The notes below the pieces were generated by a model. It had not been told where the DNA came from. It made no database searches and saw only the letters and a program-made list of their open reading frames with translations. Of a DNA stretch of 64,000 nt, positions 35,771 to 46,802 are shown piece after piece. The DNA lies in NCBI GenBank assembly GCA_964035015.1, contig OZ035997.1:22539223-22603222 (forward strand), read 5' to 3'. Source of the DNA: Corallium rubrum. Taxonomy: Eukaryota; Cnidaria; Anthozoa; Scleralcyonacea; Coralliidae. Each line of letters opens with the position of its first letter. Position 1 is the stretch's first letter. Made by a program: the position numbers and the translations under genes.

Positions 35771-38214
35771 CTTTTCCAGAGGAAAATATAATGTCAAATA
35801 GTAAAGAGAAATTTTAAAGAGTTCTACGTCAAAGGTGTTACGATGAATTATTTTGTGTGTTGTGAGGGTAAGAAAAGAAGGAGAAAGCCGACAATGTGAA
35901 GTTTCGTATGTAGGAGAAAGCAGGAATCATTTACATAGATTGATAGTATTGAATACGGAATGTGAAAGGTCATAGGGGTTCTAAAAGGATGTCGTTAGAT
36001 GTTTTGAAGTAAATTGGCACTACGTTTCGCACGAGTTAACGTTGTGTTGAAGACGTGGTGATGATCTGCATTAGGTCTATGTGGAAGGAAGGGGAAGGGC
36101 CTTAGCGTTAGTATTGCAACTAAAAAGTTATTCATCTTCTTTGTTATTGTAATGTCCTTGACGTTTGCGTTGTATTTCCGCTGCCTAATCTGTGTTTTAC
36201 AAGGGCTTGGATATTATGTATATTGCCGTCAGGAAAAGAGTTAATACATGAATTTCGGAAGAGGGAGATGGCATGTTTAGTAAGAAGATGGTGTCGCGAT
36301 TGCAAAGTTAAGTATATTTGAAGGAGAAGTAGAGGCGTATAAGTAATTGGATATGGCATTCGATGAATGATTGTATGGGTTATATGCTAAGGATAAAGAT
36401 GTCACACAGGGAAATATATATAAAATAATGATTCTCCTGAGGCCACGAGTGGTAAGGCAATTCAAAGAAATGTTGAAAGACCAGTGAAAGCAAGGGTATA
36501 TAATTTTATGAGCGGCGTCGTGTAAACCAAAACTAAAATGGAAAATTAAGCTGGTCGCGAGTTCAGGCTGGCGTTTATATGTAAACACGTTGTTAGGACA
36601 CATGGGGGTTTCGTCGTTGACAGGGAAGAAGGTGACAAGTGTTTCGCCTTCTGCCGTTCTGGTATTTAAAGACATTTTTCTAAAACATTACACTGTGTTT
36701 CCCTAATGATTTTTGTTTAACGTGTTTTCTTCGCGCTTCACGTAATTTTGAATGAGACATTCGAGCAAGTTGACTAGTCATTTGTAAAGTGAAACCCTGT
36801 TAATGAAAACATGTATGCCTTCCGTTCTTGCTACTTATTGTAATTCTGTGTTTTCCGCATGTTGAGCCTATCGCTTAATTGGTATGAATTTGATAAGTTG
36901 TGTAAAAATAATTTTGATAATAGATAAACATGCATTTGAAGAATAAACAGCGAGGGAATGTTTAGTATGCACAACGGAAGAGTTTATAATTACATTATGA
37001 ATTTTAAGGTGAGTAAACATGTATAATTTGTTGATGCTTCCGTTTGCGGTGAAGCGTTTAGCGAATAAGTTGTTGTTTTCGAGTTTTGGAACAAACGCTG
37101 TCCAACGACAAGTATACGTTTGAGGGATAAAAGGTTAAGGAATAGGGGGTGTAAGTTTCCGTTGTGATTGCTTCTGTTTCAAGTTTCAGCGTTGCGTACA
37201 TATTTTGTAACAAGCGACGGCAAAAATGGAATATGTTGAAGTGACAATGTGAAATATTGTCAAGGGAGAGTGATATTTTTGGTATAGGTGATATTTGAAG
37301 TGAGAAATATTGAGAAAGGAAAGAAGCGTATAAAGTTTCAAAGCATGTAAAGAAAACGCAAATTGAAAATTGAAAGCGGTGAGAGTTTAGGCATGCGTAT
37401 TAAGGACACCCTCAGAGGAAAAATTATCGTTGTGTGGGATGAAATGTTTGTGCTGTGCGTCTGACAAACCCGGTTTACGTTTACAACGAATAGTTTTGAG
37501 GGTGAAGGGGTTATAAAATATAATGAAAGGGACATAAACATTGAGGAGTGAAGACGTGTAATAAACATGAGTATTTACATGAGTTGACTGAGTGCCTACG
37601 TTAAGTAAAATGTATGACTGTGTGGTGAAACGTTGAGGAAACATGATAGTTTAATATGGGGCAAAGGTAATGAGCGTGTAAATAATCATTGCGATTATTA
37701 TATGAAGTGTGTATGTGTGCATGCCTTTTCGTAGTGTTTGAACTTTGAAGTAATGAAGTGGTTGTCGATTCCGTTGAGAAAAGTGAGAAGTACGAAAACG
37801 CTTGGAAACGTTACTAGGGAGTTTTATATGATGCTACGACGTCACGCTCAACGACGCCGTCGTCTAAAGAAACGAATTCTTTTTGACAAACAAAGAAAAT
37901 GAATAATTTTAAGCCTCCAGAATAATGTGAACAGCGTCCTCGTTCTTCATACCACGCCACTTAGGACACGTTCACGTCTTCAGGAGAAGGTCAACGGCCA
38001 AAGGATGAGAGCTGTTGCTTGAGATTGACTTAAACGCGGACACTACAATAATTTTAGCAATACTGGGGCCGTTTTGGAAGGCTTTAAACCGACTTCAAAT
38101 GTGAGATATAATAGTCAGTTAACCGTGACGTTTAAATTGTAAAACTAGCTTATCCTGCGTTTTATCCGGCGTCGTCGTCCTAGCATCTTAAAGTCCCTAC
38201 TATGTGCGCGTATA

Positions 38215-38640
38215 CAGTATGTTGACGTCGGGTTTTTTAAGAAGGCAAGAGATACATTGCAGGAGAGGAGAGTAAGTTTTCGTGGGGTTTTTGTAAGAAC
38301 GAAGCAACACACAGTGGAGGATAGGAGAGTAAGTTGACGTGGGATTTTTCCAAGAACTAGGCAACACAGAGTGGGGGATATGAGGTTAAAGTGACGTGGG
38401 GTTTTTGTAAGAACGAGGCAAGACATACAGTGGAGGAGAGTAAAGTGAGTTGACGTAGGGTTTTTGTAAGAACGAGGCAACACATACAGTGGAGGATAGG
38501 AGGGTAAATTGACGTCGGGTTTTTGTAAGAACGAGGCAAGACATATACAGTGGAGGAGAGTAAAGTAAGTTGACGTGGGGTTTTTGTAAGGACGAGGCAA
38601 CACATACAGTGGAGAGAACACATAGAGTGGAGGTGAGGAG
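38215..38640. repeat. About 58-bp minisatellite, 7 copies
   Basis: Unit GACGTGGGGTTTTTGTAAGA then ACGAGGCAACACATACAGTG. Lies next to the right arm of the foldback. Confidence 0.92.
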
Positions 38641-38644
38641 AGTA

Positions 38645-38890
38645 AGTGTCAAATCGGTACCACCTGTAAGCACCTGTTACCGCCCGTAGCAGCTGCTTCC
38701 ATCTGCACGACCTGTACCACCTGTAAAGCGTATAGACTAAGTGTGCAATCCGTACCACCTGTAAGCATCTGTTACCGTCCGTAGCAGCTGCTTCCATCTG
38801 TGCGATCTGAAAGCACCTGTTACCGCCCGTAGCAGCTGCTTCCATCTGTACCACCTGCACGACCTGTAAAGCCAATGCAAGCATCTGCAA
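38645..38890. repeat. Right-arm minisatellite, inverse of 35408-35770
   Basis: CCGTAGCAGCTGCTTCCATC units, reverse complement of the left arm array. Confidence 0.9.
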
Positions 38891-38944
38891 ACATGTCTTA
38901 CCGTCCGTAAGCATCTGCAAACGGATGGTTATATTGGACATGTA

Positions 38945-39515
38945 TGCATTGCGTTGGTATTTTGGTTACCGTAACTATTATCAGCTTACCGTAACTTGGA
39001 TTATCAGCTTACCGTAACTTGGAAAAAATATATATAAAATTTTTATTTTTTTCATTATTCATTATTTTCTTCAGTCAACTCAGTAATGCTATGATGAGGT
39101 CCAGCGTGTCCAATTATGTATTAAGGCAACTTCGGGTGGCAAAACAAACTGTTAATACCCTCGGTACCAGTACATAAAGTGTTTATTGTTATTTTAATAA
39201 TAGAAATGTGAATTATTTAAAGCATCTGTTGATATACTAAATATATAAATAAATACAAGTTGTTATTGTCCCCGATTTCTAAACAGATGTTAGATTTTCA
39301 ATTAAAATGATAAGAATTCAGATCACTCTACCGATTTCGGATCGCCATTTCAGCGCGGACACAACCTTTGACTGCTGACCACCCAAAATAGTGGCTCCTG
39401 ATGGCTTACCTTTGTTATTCGTATTTGTGGAACTACTCAACAACTTTCGTGCTCAAATGACGTCAAACGTGCCTTTATAAGAGTAAATACGCACGGAGCT
39501 TTATGTTTTATTTAT
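38945..39515. other. Non-coding intron DNA
   Basis: A short direct repeat (ATTATCAGCTTACCGTAACT) occurs twice near 38975-39020. Otherwise nothing is recognised. Confidence 0.5.
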
Positions 39516-39560
39516 TATATATATATATAAAAGTTCAAAGACTCAACAGTTGTGATTAGA

Positions 39561-39622
39561 CATTTTATTACTAGTTAGTTTCGTGCCTCACGCGTATGGT
39601 GTGGTACTCTTGAGATAAAGTG
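39561..39622 (-). ncRNA. Hammerhead motif, PLE4 left arm (mutated core)
   Basis: Stem I CACUUUAU/AUAAAAUG (7 of 8 pairs) and stem III ACU/AGU are intact. Stem II (GUACC/GGCAC) is nearly so. The core reads CUCAAGA instead of CUGAAGA, a change at the essential G5, so it is predicted inactive. Confidence 0.65.
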
Positions 39623-40114
39623 GTCTAGTGACTAAGATGTTATTACACAGAGAATTATATAAGAATCTAGATGAGGAAGCTTGTTAAAGTTCTTAACGTT
39701 CATTTGTTAGTTTGAATTTTCAAAATTTTCAAAATTTAACCGTTTTTATGCATATAATGTTGTACTATAAACATGAATAATCCACTTGAACTAATAGATA
39801 AGTGGTTGTCAAAAAAAAATGAAAAAAAAAAATGAACAAGAGCAGGTCCCGGAAGGCTTATAATAAGTATTATGTATAAGGAGCCGTATTAAATATATAT
39901 TGTGAAATTATGTTACAAAGTTCCTGAGGAGAAATTTATTAGCATGTCTGCATGATGACCATATCCAGGCGGACGTGTTTATCAGTACCATATCCAGGCG
40001 GACGTGTTTATTGTAAGCGAGATAAAAATTTGTTAATTATATTACTAAAGACAGCAGAGATCATAATTTTGTATCTATAACAAGTTTATCGTATTCCATT
40101 CTACATTATTCGCG

Positions 40115-40888
40115 ATGGATAGCAAGAAAATCAATGCTAGATTTGATAAAATCGAGAATCTGATTCATAGCTTGAGTGAGTCTTTGACGACACGTTACAA
40201 AGAGCTTGACGACAAGATTACCGAGGTGATCAGTAGTCAGACTTTTCTCAATATCAAATTTGAGGAATTTGTCGAGAGATTGAGCAAAGTTGAAGTAGCG
40301 AATAACGACTTGGTCAAAGAAAATACGAGCCTTAAAACACAGGTATTGGGCTCTGCGAATGAGATCAATTCACTCAAGGAAGCCATGAATAATTTAGAAC
40401 AGTACTCAAGAAGGGATTGCCTAGAAATCAAAGGAATTCCCGAGAAAGAATCCGAATCCGTGGAAGAAACGAACGATATTGTCCAAAGCCTTGGGGATAA
40501 AATTGGAGTAACTATACAAGAGTATGATATCTCAATCAGCCATCGTCTACCTAGTAGAAGATCATCTAGTCTTTATACTGGTTCTCCAACTCCAATTATA
40601 GTCAAATTTACAAATCGCATAGTACGCGATAAGTTCTACCGTGCTAGAAGATTGCTCAAGAATATTACCTCAGAAAACCTTGGATATAACACTTCCAATA
40701 AAATCTTCATCAATGAAAGTCTCACCCAAAGAAATAAGGACTTATTTTACCAATGTCTTCAGGTAAAGAAAGCTAAAGGACTCAAGTTTTTATGGACAAA
40801 TGTGGGGAAGATTTACATGAAAAAGGATGATCATAGTTCTGTTATGCACATAGCATCAATAAAAGATTTAAAGGTGTTCGAAAGCTAA
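40115..40888 (+). CDS. LINE ORF1 protein, coiled coil plus RRM-like domain
   Basis: 257 residues. Residues 1-95 are heptad-rich (KIENLIHSLSESLTTRYKEL, then EINSLKEAMNNLEQYSRR), suited to trimerising. The region from about 97 (DCLEIKGIPE) through PIIVKFTNRIVRDKF is the RRM-like RNA-binding part seen in L1/CR1 ORF1 proteins. Residues after ITSENLGYN make the C-terminal domain (NKIFINESLTQRNKDLF). The frame is intact from ATG to stop. It would coat element RNA as a cytoplasmic RNP. The 45-base gap to ORF2 is usual. Confidence 0.85.
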   Translation: MDSKKINARFDKIENLIHSLSESLTTRYKELDDKITEVISSQTFLNIKFEEFVERLSKVEVANNDLVKENTSLKTQVLGSANEINSLKEAMNNLEQYSRRDCLEIKGIPEKESESVEETNDIVQSLGDKIGVTIQEYDISISHRLPSRRSSSLYTGSPTPIIVKFTNRIVRDKFYRARRLLKNITSENLGYNTSNKIFINESLTQRNKDLFYQCLQVKKAKGLKFLWTNVGKIYMKKDDHSSVMHIASIKDLKVFES

Positions 40889-40933
40889 GTCAAGTACTAT
40901 ATACTTTTTATTATTGTCTTTGTATAACTTATC

Positions 40934-42030
40934 ATGTGTTCGATGACTAACAATATTAATATATCTATAAGCTCTGAGCGTTTCAGTGACTGTGACTTTG
41001 ACTCTCTTCCACGCTTAGATATTATGTCTTCTACCACAGATATTCCACATCTTACAATTTCTGATGTTGATCTAAATATGCCTTCTGATATAAATTTTAA
41101 TTATTATAATACCAGTGAATTTCATACCAATGAAGAATTATCTAAGTGTTTATCATCTAATAGTTCATTTTCGATTTTGCATTGTAACATACGTAGCCTT
41201 TCAAAAAATTATGATAATTTAGTGAATATGCTTCATGAAATTAATCATCCTTTCTCTGTTATTGGCTTGTCTGAAACTAAATTTAAACTAAATCAGGACC
41301 AACTAACAAATAGTGATTTGTCGGGATATTATTTTCTATCACAATCTACGTTAACTAATGCTGGTGGAGTAGGTTTTTATATTTTGAATGACCTCAGTTA
41401 TTCAGTCCGATCTGATTTATCGACATCGGTTAAAGATGACTTTGAATCGTTATGGATTGAAATTGAAAACAAATCTCAGCATAATATAATTTGTGGTGTT
41501 GTTTATAGACATCCTAATGGAAGTATGAATAGTTTTATGGAGCATATATATGGGGTTATTGATATAATAAATAAAGAGTGTAAATACTGTGCTATCATAG
41601 GTGATTTCAATATTGATCTTTTAAAATTTGAATCACATCCAGATACAGATAATTTTATTAATAACCTCATGTCTTCTCACTTTCAACCTCATATTTTACA
41701 ACCTACTAGGATTACTGACCACTCATCTACTTTAATAGATAATATTTTTTTTAATTCTACTGTACACCTATCAATGAGTGGTAATATTGTTTATGACTTG
41801 ACGGATCATTTGCCTAACTTTCTAATTATCAATAAATATTCCCATTTACCTAAAAATATTAAAATTTACAAAAGAGATTTTTCTAAATTTAATCAATCAG
41901 CTATGATCAATGATTTTGAATCATTAAATTGGGAAGAAATTTTACTGTCCACAGATGATCCAAATATAATATTTGATTCGTTTCATGAAAAGTTATCTCA
42001 GATTATTGACTTTCATATTCCTGTAAAACA
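40934..42030 (+). pseudogene. LINE ORF2 truncated to its endonuclease
   Basis: Open from ATG 40934. Endonuclease motifs in order: LHCNIRSLSKN, IGLSETK, NAGGVGFYI, CGVVYRHPNG, IGDFNIDLLKF, LIDNIFFN and DLTDHLPNF (catalytic His near the end). The frame then reaches PVKQL, where the RT should start, and instead enters the 3' tail and flanking PLE sequence. The endonuclease looks intact. The protein cannot prime cDNA, so any mobility would depend on another element's RT. Confidence 0.85.
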
Positions 42031-42093
42031 ACTCTATGTATATATATACGTAATTTGTATGTATGGTACAAATAAATTGTTGTTGTATGACAC

Positions 42094-42331
42094 GAGTTCG
42101 TTACGTTTGTTCAGGGTGGCCAGAGAAGGTTTACAAATAATGAAGTACTTCTCCCAAAGACATAGGCTGCATCTATTTGAAGTGTTGCTGTAAGGTCTAG
42201 CTTGTTTAAGAATTTTCCATTTAATGTTAAAGTCAACATTCTTATCTTTAAGCTCCCAGACATGTTTGCTTAGTTCGGTGGAGTGTTTCTTTTCTCGGTA
42301 CTTGAATGAGGTTTTGTGATTGGTGAATCTT
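42094..42331 (-). pseudogene. PLE4 left arm, GIY-YIG C-terminal coding piece
   Basis: Minus frame [20 protein letters not shown], then [20 protein letters not shown], the C-terminal tail downstream of the GIY-YIG core. It ends where the LINE was inserted. Confidence 0.85.
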
Positions 42332-42349
42332 GCAAATACTTTCAAAACG

Positions 42350-42647
42350 AGATTCACCAATCACAAAACCTCATTCAAGTACCGAGGAAAGAAACACTGC
42401 ACCGAACTAAGGAAACATGTCTGGGAGCTTAAAGATAAGAATGTTGACTTTAACATTAAATGGAAAATTCTTAAACAAGCTAGACCTTACAGCAACACTT
42501 CAAATAGATGCAGCCTATGTCTTTGGGAGAAGTACTTCATTATTTGTAAACCTTCTCTGGCCACCCAGGTCCCTGAACAAACGTAACGAACTCGTGTCAT
42601 CATGCAGACATGCTAATAAATTTCTTCTCAGGAACTTTGTAACATAA
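42350..42647 (+). pseudogene. PLE4 right arm, GIY-YIG C-terminal coding piece
   Basis: Same peptide as 42331-42094 ([20 protein letters not shown]), continuing through a frameshift near 42560 to [20 protein letters not shown] and a stop. The upstream RT is absent. Confidence 0.85.
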
Positions 42648-42928
42648 TTTCACAATATATATTTAATACGGCTCCTTATACTTAATACTTATAAGCCTTC
42701 CAGGACCTGCTCTTGTTCATTTCTTTTTTAAATTTTTTTTGACAACCACTTATCTATTAGTTCAAGTGGATTATTCATGTTTATAGTATAACATTACATG
42801 CATAAAAACGGTTAAATTTTGAAAATTTTGAAAATTCAAACTAACAAATGAATGTTAAGAACTTTAACAAGCTTCCTCATCTAGATTCTTATATAATTCT
42901 CTGTGTAATAACATCTTAGTCATTAGAC

Positions 42929-42994
42929 CATTTTATCTGAAGAGTAGTAACCACACCATACGCGTGCGGCATGAAACTAACTAGTAATAAAATG
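42929..42994 (+). ncRNA. Hammerhead ribozyme motif, PLE4 right arm
   Basis: Stem I CAUUUUAU/AUAAAAUG is a perfect 8 bp. Core CUGAAGA is at 42937-42943, GAAA at 42973-42976, and stem III ACU/AGU has an AACU loop. A42986 is the cleavage nucleotide. Stem II is long-looped and poorly paired compared with the mirror copy. Confidence 0.65.
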
Positions 42995-43249
42995 TCTAAT
43001 CACAACTGTTGAGTCTTTGAACTTTTTCTACAACATGCTCTGGATTTCCATTGAGCACTCTGCCAATGGTTTTTAGTTTTTACTACATCATCTATAGTAT
43101 TATATATATATATATATATATATTACCATGTTTCACAGTTTCAGTACTCACTTTCGAATGAGCAAGCTTATTGGATTTCAAATATGACAGTGAATTGGAC
43201 GTGGAAGTGTAGATTATTGGAATTGGTATTTGCATCAAAATTTGGGCTT

Positions 43250-43740
43250 AACCTCTCCAATAACCCACTGGTGGCAAAATACAGTATGCCATCTCTAAGT
43301 GTCCTCTTGTCTCCAATAACACACTGGTGGAAATATACAGTATGCCATCTCTACATGTAAGTGTCCTCTTGTCTCCAATAACCCGCTGGTGGAAATATAC
43401 AGTACATACAGTACAGTATCACTAAATATTAAGTGTAAATATAAAAATATGGGGTGGAAATATACAGTATGCCATCTCTAAGTGTCCTCTTGTCTCCAAT
43501 AACCCACTGGTGGAAATATACAGTACATTTGTAAATATAAAAATATGGGGTGGAAATGTACAATATGCCATCTCTAAGTGTCCTCTTGTCTTCAATAACC
43601 CACTGGTGGAAATATACAGTACATTTGTAAATATAAAAATATGGGGTGGAAATGTACAATATGCCATCTCTAAGTGTCTTCTTGTCTCCAATAACCCACT
43701 GGGGGAAATATACAGTATGCTATCTCTAAGTACCCTCTTG
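43250..43740. repeat. About 95-bp tandem repeat, roughly 5 copies
   Basis: Unit includes GGAAATATACAGTATGCCAT, CTAAGTGTCCTCTTGTCTCC and AATAACCCACTGGTGG. A related piece (AAATATTAAGTGTAAATATA) occurs at 31425. Lies in the OGG1 intron 0.5 kb below exon 1. Confidence 0.88.
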
Positions 43741-44196
43741 TTATTATTTATACTAGCATTGTTAAGGCACATTTCTTAATTTCATAAAAAAATTAAAAAG
43801 AAATGCCAAATGCCATGAGTGGAAAGATTTTAAAGTTTATGTAAATCCAAGCTGTACCCATTACTGTATAAGTCAGAGTGTAAAAAAAGTAAAGTGCTGT
43901 GTAAGGCAGTGTTTTAGATAGAGCAAAGTGAAAAAAAATTATAAACTGGCAAGAATAATTTTGATGAAATACTGATGATTCAAGCAGAATCCTTCAATGA
44001 CATTTTACTCTGATGAAAGGATCTGCTCAAAACATCACTTTTTTATCAAAACTATTCTCAGCAGTTTACAACATTTTTACTTTGCTCTGTATGTGCGAGG
44101 GTTCATGTAAAATACAAAATAATTGGCTTAAAATGGCCTGTATTAAATAAAAACAATATTTAATTTCAGCCATTTTCTATTTCTTCGATTGATTAC

Positions 44197-44863
44197 CTGC
44201 ATGTGCTTCAGCATATGGTGCATTTCTTAAAGACATCAACCAGCTTTTGTTGCCTAGTTTCTTGTCTAAAATTTTGGCAGTTTCATGAATAAACTTTGCT
44301 CTGTATCCAAATTTCATTTCTCTCAATTCTTGTTCCACTGTAGGTTGAGCAAGTCTTGCAACTTGAGGAAAACTATGATAAACAACGCCATCAAGCTCAC
44401 AAATTATCTCACCATATTTTATACATAGTGCTTCCACCATTCTACTGATCCGTTCAATATTATTATTTGATGAACATATGAAGCTAAAAAGATTCTCGAC
44501 TGGATCTTGTTGCAGTAATCGAAAACCAGAAATCTTTGAGGCAATACGTTTAAAGTTTGAATCTTTCTTACTCCATTGTTGATAAAGTTCAGAAATATCA
44601 ACATCAAGTCGAAAGTAATTATTAAGTATGAGTTCATTTTTAATAGATTCTTCATACAACTTCTCTTGCTGCTGTAGTGGTTCATACACTTTGTAGAAAA
44701 TACCTTCTTCATTTTCTTTAAGTGTCCAAACTTTATCAAAAAGAACACCACACCATTCCTCATTGTTATTAATTTTCCATCTAAATGCCTGACCACATGA
44801 TAGAGTTATTCTTAAGTTTAAATCCTGTGCTTTACAGCCAAGTTTCTTCCAAGCTGAAGCCAT
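44197..44863 (-). CDS. OGG1: 8-oxoguanine DNA glycosylase, exon 1
   Basis: Minus strand, ATG at 44863 (MASAWKKLGCKAQDLNLRIT). OGG1 N-domain motifs: LSCGQAFRWKI, EEWCGVLFDKVWTL, NNYFRLDVDISELYQQW, GFRLLQQDPVENLFSFICSS followed by NNNI (DNA-contacting Asn), then FGYRAKFIHETAKIL. The exon ends ...YAEAHA plus one base, with the donor CAG/GTAATC at 44196. The length (222 codons) matches the region before the helix-hairpin-helix in animal OGG1. The protein removes 8-oxoguanine from DNA. The next exon is 14.3 kb away at 29940, phase compatible. The start is the first Met; a transposon begins 33 nt upstream. Confidence 0.95.
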
Positions 44864-44896
44864 TTTGTTTTCCAGAGCCCGCGTTCATTCTGAACC

Positions 44897-46793
44897 TAGA
44901 CTGTACCCAGTCGCTCCTGAAGACGGCGCGCGGGAGAGAAAAGGAGGGACTGTGCCGTGACAAACGCAAAATTCCCAGTGGCTGAAATCGTTGATTGACA
45001 GGTCAAGCCTAATTAATTATTTGAACGTAGTAACAAGCCCGAGTAACAAGACGCCTGGTCAGGCGTTCACTCGGGCTACTGCAAAATCACAGTGCTATGC
45101 AGTGCTAAGGTCTAAAGTCTATTAAACACATTGGTCACAGACAAAAGTCAAAACGCAATCCAATTCTCCGATAGAAAACACAATTTGCAATAACAAAACA
45201 CGATTGCCTGTATTTATTAACATATTTCCACACATGTCAGCGTTCTTATGTCGAGTCTCTTCAGGTATTAAATATCAACACAACTATCAACGGCGTGTGC
45301 GATTGTAAGTGTATATAATATCAAGATACTTGCCACCGACATTACTGACCAATAACTATGTCTGTGAACACACAGAACACATCCGAGACGAGTGATCAGA
45401 CATCAGGACAGCAAAGAAAGAAAGTATTATTTCTCTTCGCCTCATTACACAGCTTCATGTTTACCTAGAAAGTGTCACTTGCAAGTTCACTTAATGAACG
45501 GCGTGTGCGATTGTAAGTGTATATAATAATATTAAGATACTTGCCAGCGACATTACTGCCCCAATAACTATGTCTGTGAACAAACAAAACACATCCGAGA
45601 CGAGAAAGCTCACTCACTCAGTCGAAAAGAAAGAAGGCACTGGTCACATGCATATGGTCAGTTAGTCACATGCCTCAGTTTCGCAAAGTTTATTGGTCAA
45701 TATCGCCAGCGGCCGCGCGGAGGACTAATAACGCGTCGCAAAAAAATAAAAATAATAAAAATAAGAATCGCGAAACCTAGACTCGGCTACCACAGGTAGC
45801 CCGAGTAATAAGTTTTGTGGAAACACCACGTAAAATATTTCTTTGCTAAGCTTTCGGCCTGTTGACTCAGGCCTTCATCAGAGCAATAATAACAAACTGT
45901 TGGCTAATTAAAATTCAAGAATAATCAGTCGTCTGGACGAATGGACGAATGTACATGTACTTTACAGATCTACGATCTATATCGCATATTTATCGCTGTG
46001 CTATTTGTTTTAATTTTATAACAACACGAATTAATAGGTTGGCAATTATTTCTTAGTTGAAAGGAAAAGTAAATTATATTCTCTCGACTGGTTAGCTGAA
46101 ATCAACAGGGCGAGAACGGAGAAGCCGAGAACACGAACGGTCCTGTTTGGTTGTATCCTGGTTGTATATACGGTTTGTTTGCTACTTGAAGTCAACCTAC
46201 TTCGATTTGCTGACCATTTCAACATGTAATATACAGCGACTTTTATCTGATATCAGATAATACATTTCTAATTTCGCCAAGGGACAACGTAACGAACTTT
46301 TGTCTCGACGAACATAAACACCGCGTAAACAAGAAAGCCGCGTTCGAATATCTCTTCCTCCGACACGTCTGTAACAAATTTCATATCAAAATAAACCGCA
46401 AGGTACTGGAAACATTTTTGTTACGAAATTATAACGGTTTCATTAAATTTCAAAGAGTCAAAAACTCCAGGACGCATTGAGAATATGACAGACTTCGATA
46501 GCTTATACTTTTACTCACAGACACCGATCTTCACACATCCTCATTGTTTGAATCAATATTTTTGTCATATTCAAACGATCATGTTGACATATATATAATA
46601 TGGTTATATGTGACTGCATGCATGGTTCTACGTTAAGTAAAATTATAAACTCAATCTAACGGATAATATTGAGAAATTTTAATATATAATAAATTTTAAA
46701 AAATTACTGGGCGGAGCCTCGGACAAACGCAACTTCACAGTCCCTCCTTTTCTCTCCCGCGGGCCGTCTTCAGGAGCGACTGGGTACAGTCTA
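44897..46793. mobile_element. TIR DNA element (1.9 kb) immediately upstream of OGG1
   Basis: Ends TAGACTGTACCCAGTCGCTC and its complement, inverted over about 55-60 bp (through GGGAGAGAAAAGGAGGGACT). TTCTGAACC is at 44888-44896 and 46794-46802. No transposase is seen. A 9-bp duplication suits Mutator-like elements, but the family is not proven. Inside it are a GCCCGAGT/ACTCGGGC hairpin (45040-45083) and a tandem duplication. Confidence 0.88.
45290..45604. repeat. About 208-bp direct repeat (two copies of a 105-bp block)
   Basis: AACGGCGTGTGCGATTGTAA ... AACACATCCGAGACGAG occurs at about 45290-45394 and 45498-45604 with a few differences. Confidence 0.85.
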
Positions 46794-46802
46794 TTCTGAA
46801 CC

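Larger units (their letters stand above)
35323..38941. mobile_element. 3.6-kb foldback element with minisatellite arms
   Basis: Ends ATGTCCAATAT and ATATTGGACAT. Inside them the blocks ATCCGTTTGCAG and CTTACGGACGGTAAGA occur inverted at both ends (35338-35367 and 38893-38930). A 3-bp GTA flanks both sides (35320-35322, 38942-38944). Each arm contains a CAGCTGCT(A/T)CGGACGG-type minisatellite. The middle (35790-38200) holds no recognisable gene. Confidence 0.75.
39959..42086 (+). mobile_element. LINE with ORF1 and endonuclease but no reverse transcriptase
   Basis: Inserted in the PLE4 left arm with ATGA duplicated on both sides (39955-39958, 42087-42090). The 5' end starts with a tandem unit (CCATATCCAGGCGGACGTG) present twice, so the 5' end looks complete. 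The 3' end is a short AT-rich tail finishing AAATTGTTGTTGT. The whole RT region is absent between about 42030 and the tail. Confidence 0.85.
39525..43030. mobile_element. PLE4: head-to-head inverted pair of Penelope-like 3' ends, split by a LINE
   Basis: The right arm (42350-43030) carries a GIY-YIG tail, a 3' UTR and a hammerhead. The left arm is the reverse complement in two pieces (42331-42094 and 39958-39525), separated by a LINE. The two arms meet around 42331-42350 with only about 20 bases between them. (TA)n borders the left arm (39516-39531) and one lies about 70 bp beyond the right arm (43101). Confidence 0.85.

Noticed and set aside
35418..35791. EAAATDGNKWLQVVR repeat protein
   Set aside because: Minisatellite frame; units match at DNA level including silent positions.
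38145..38941. 158-194 codon minus frames (LPRSYKNPTS repeats)
   Set aside because: Translations of the 58-bp minisatellite.
43422..43772. 116-codon frame with YISTPYFYIYK repeats
   Set aside because: Translation of the 95-bp tandem repeat.
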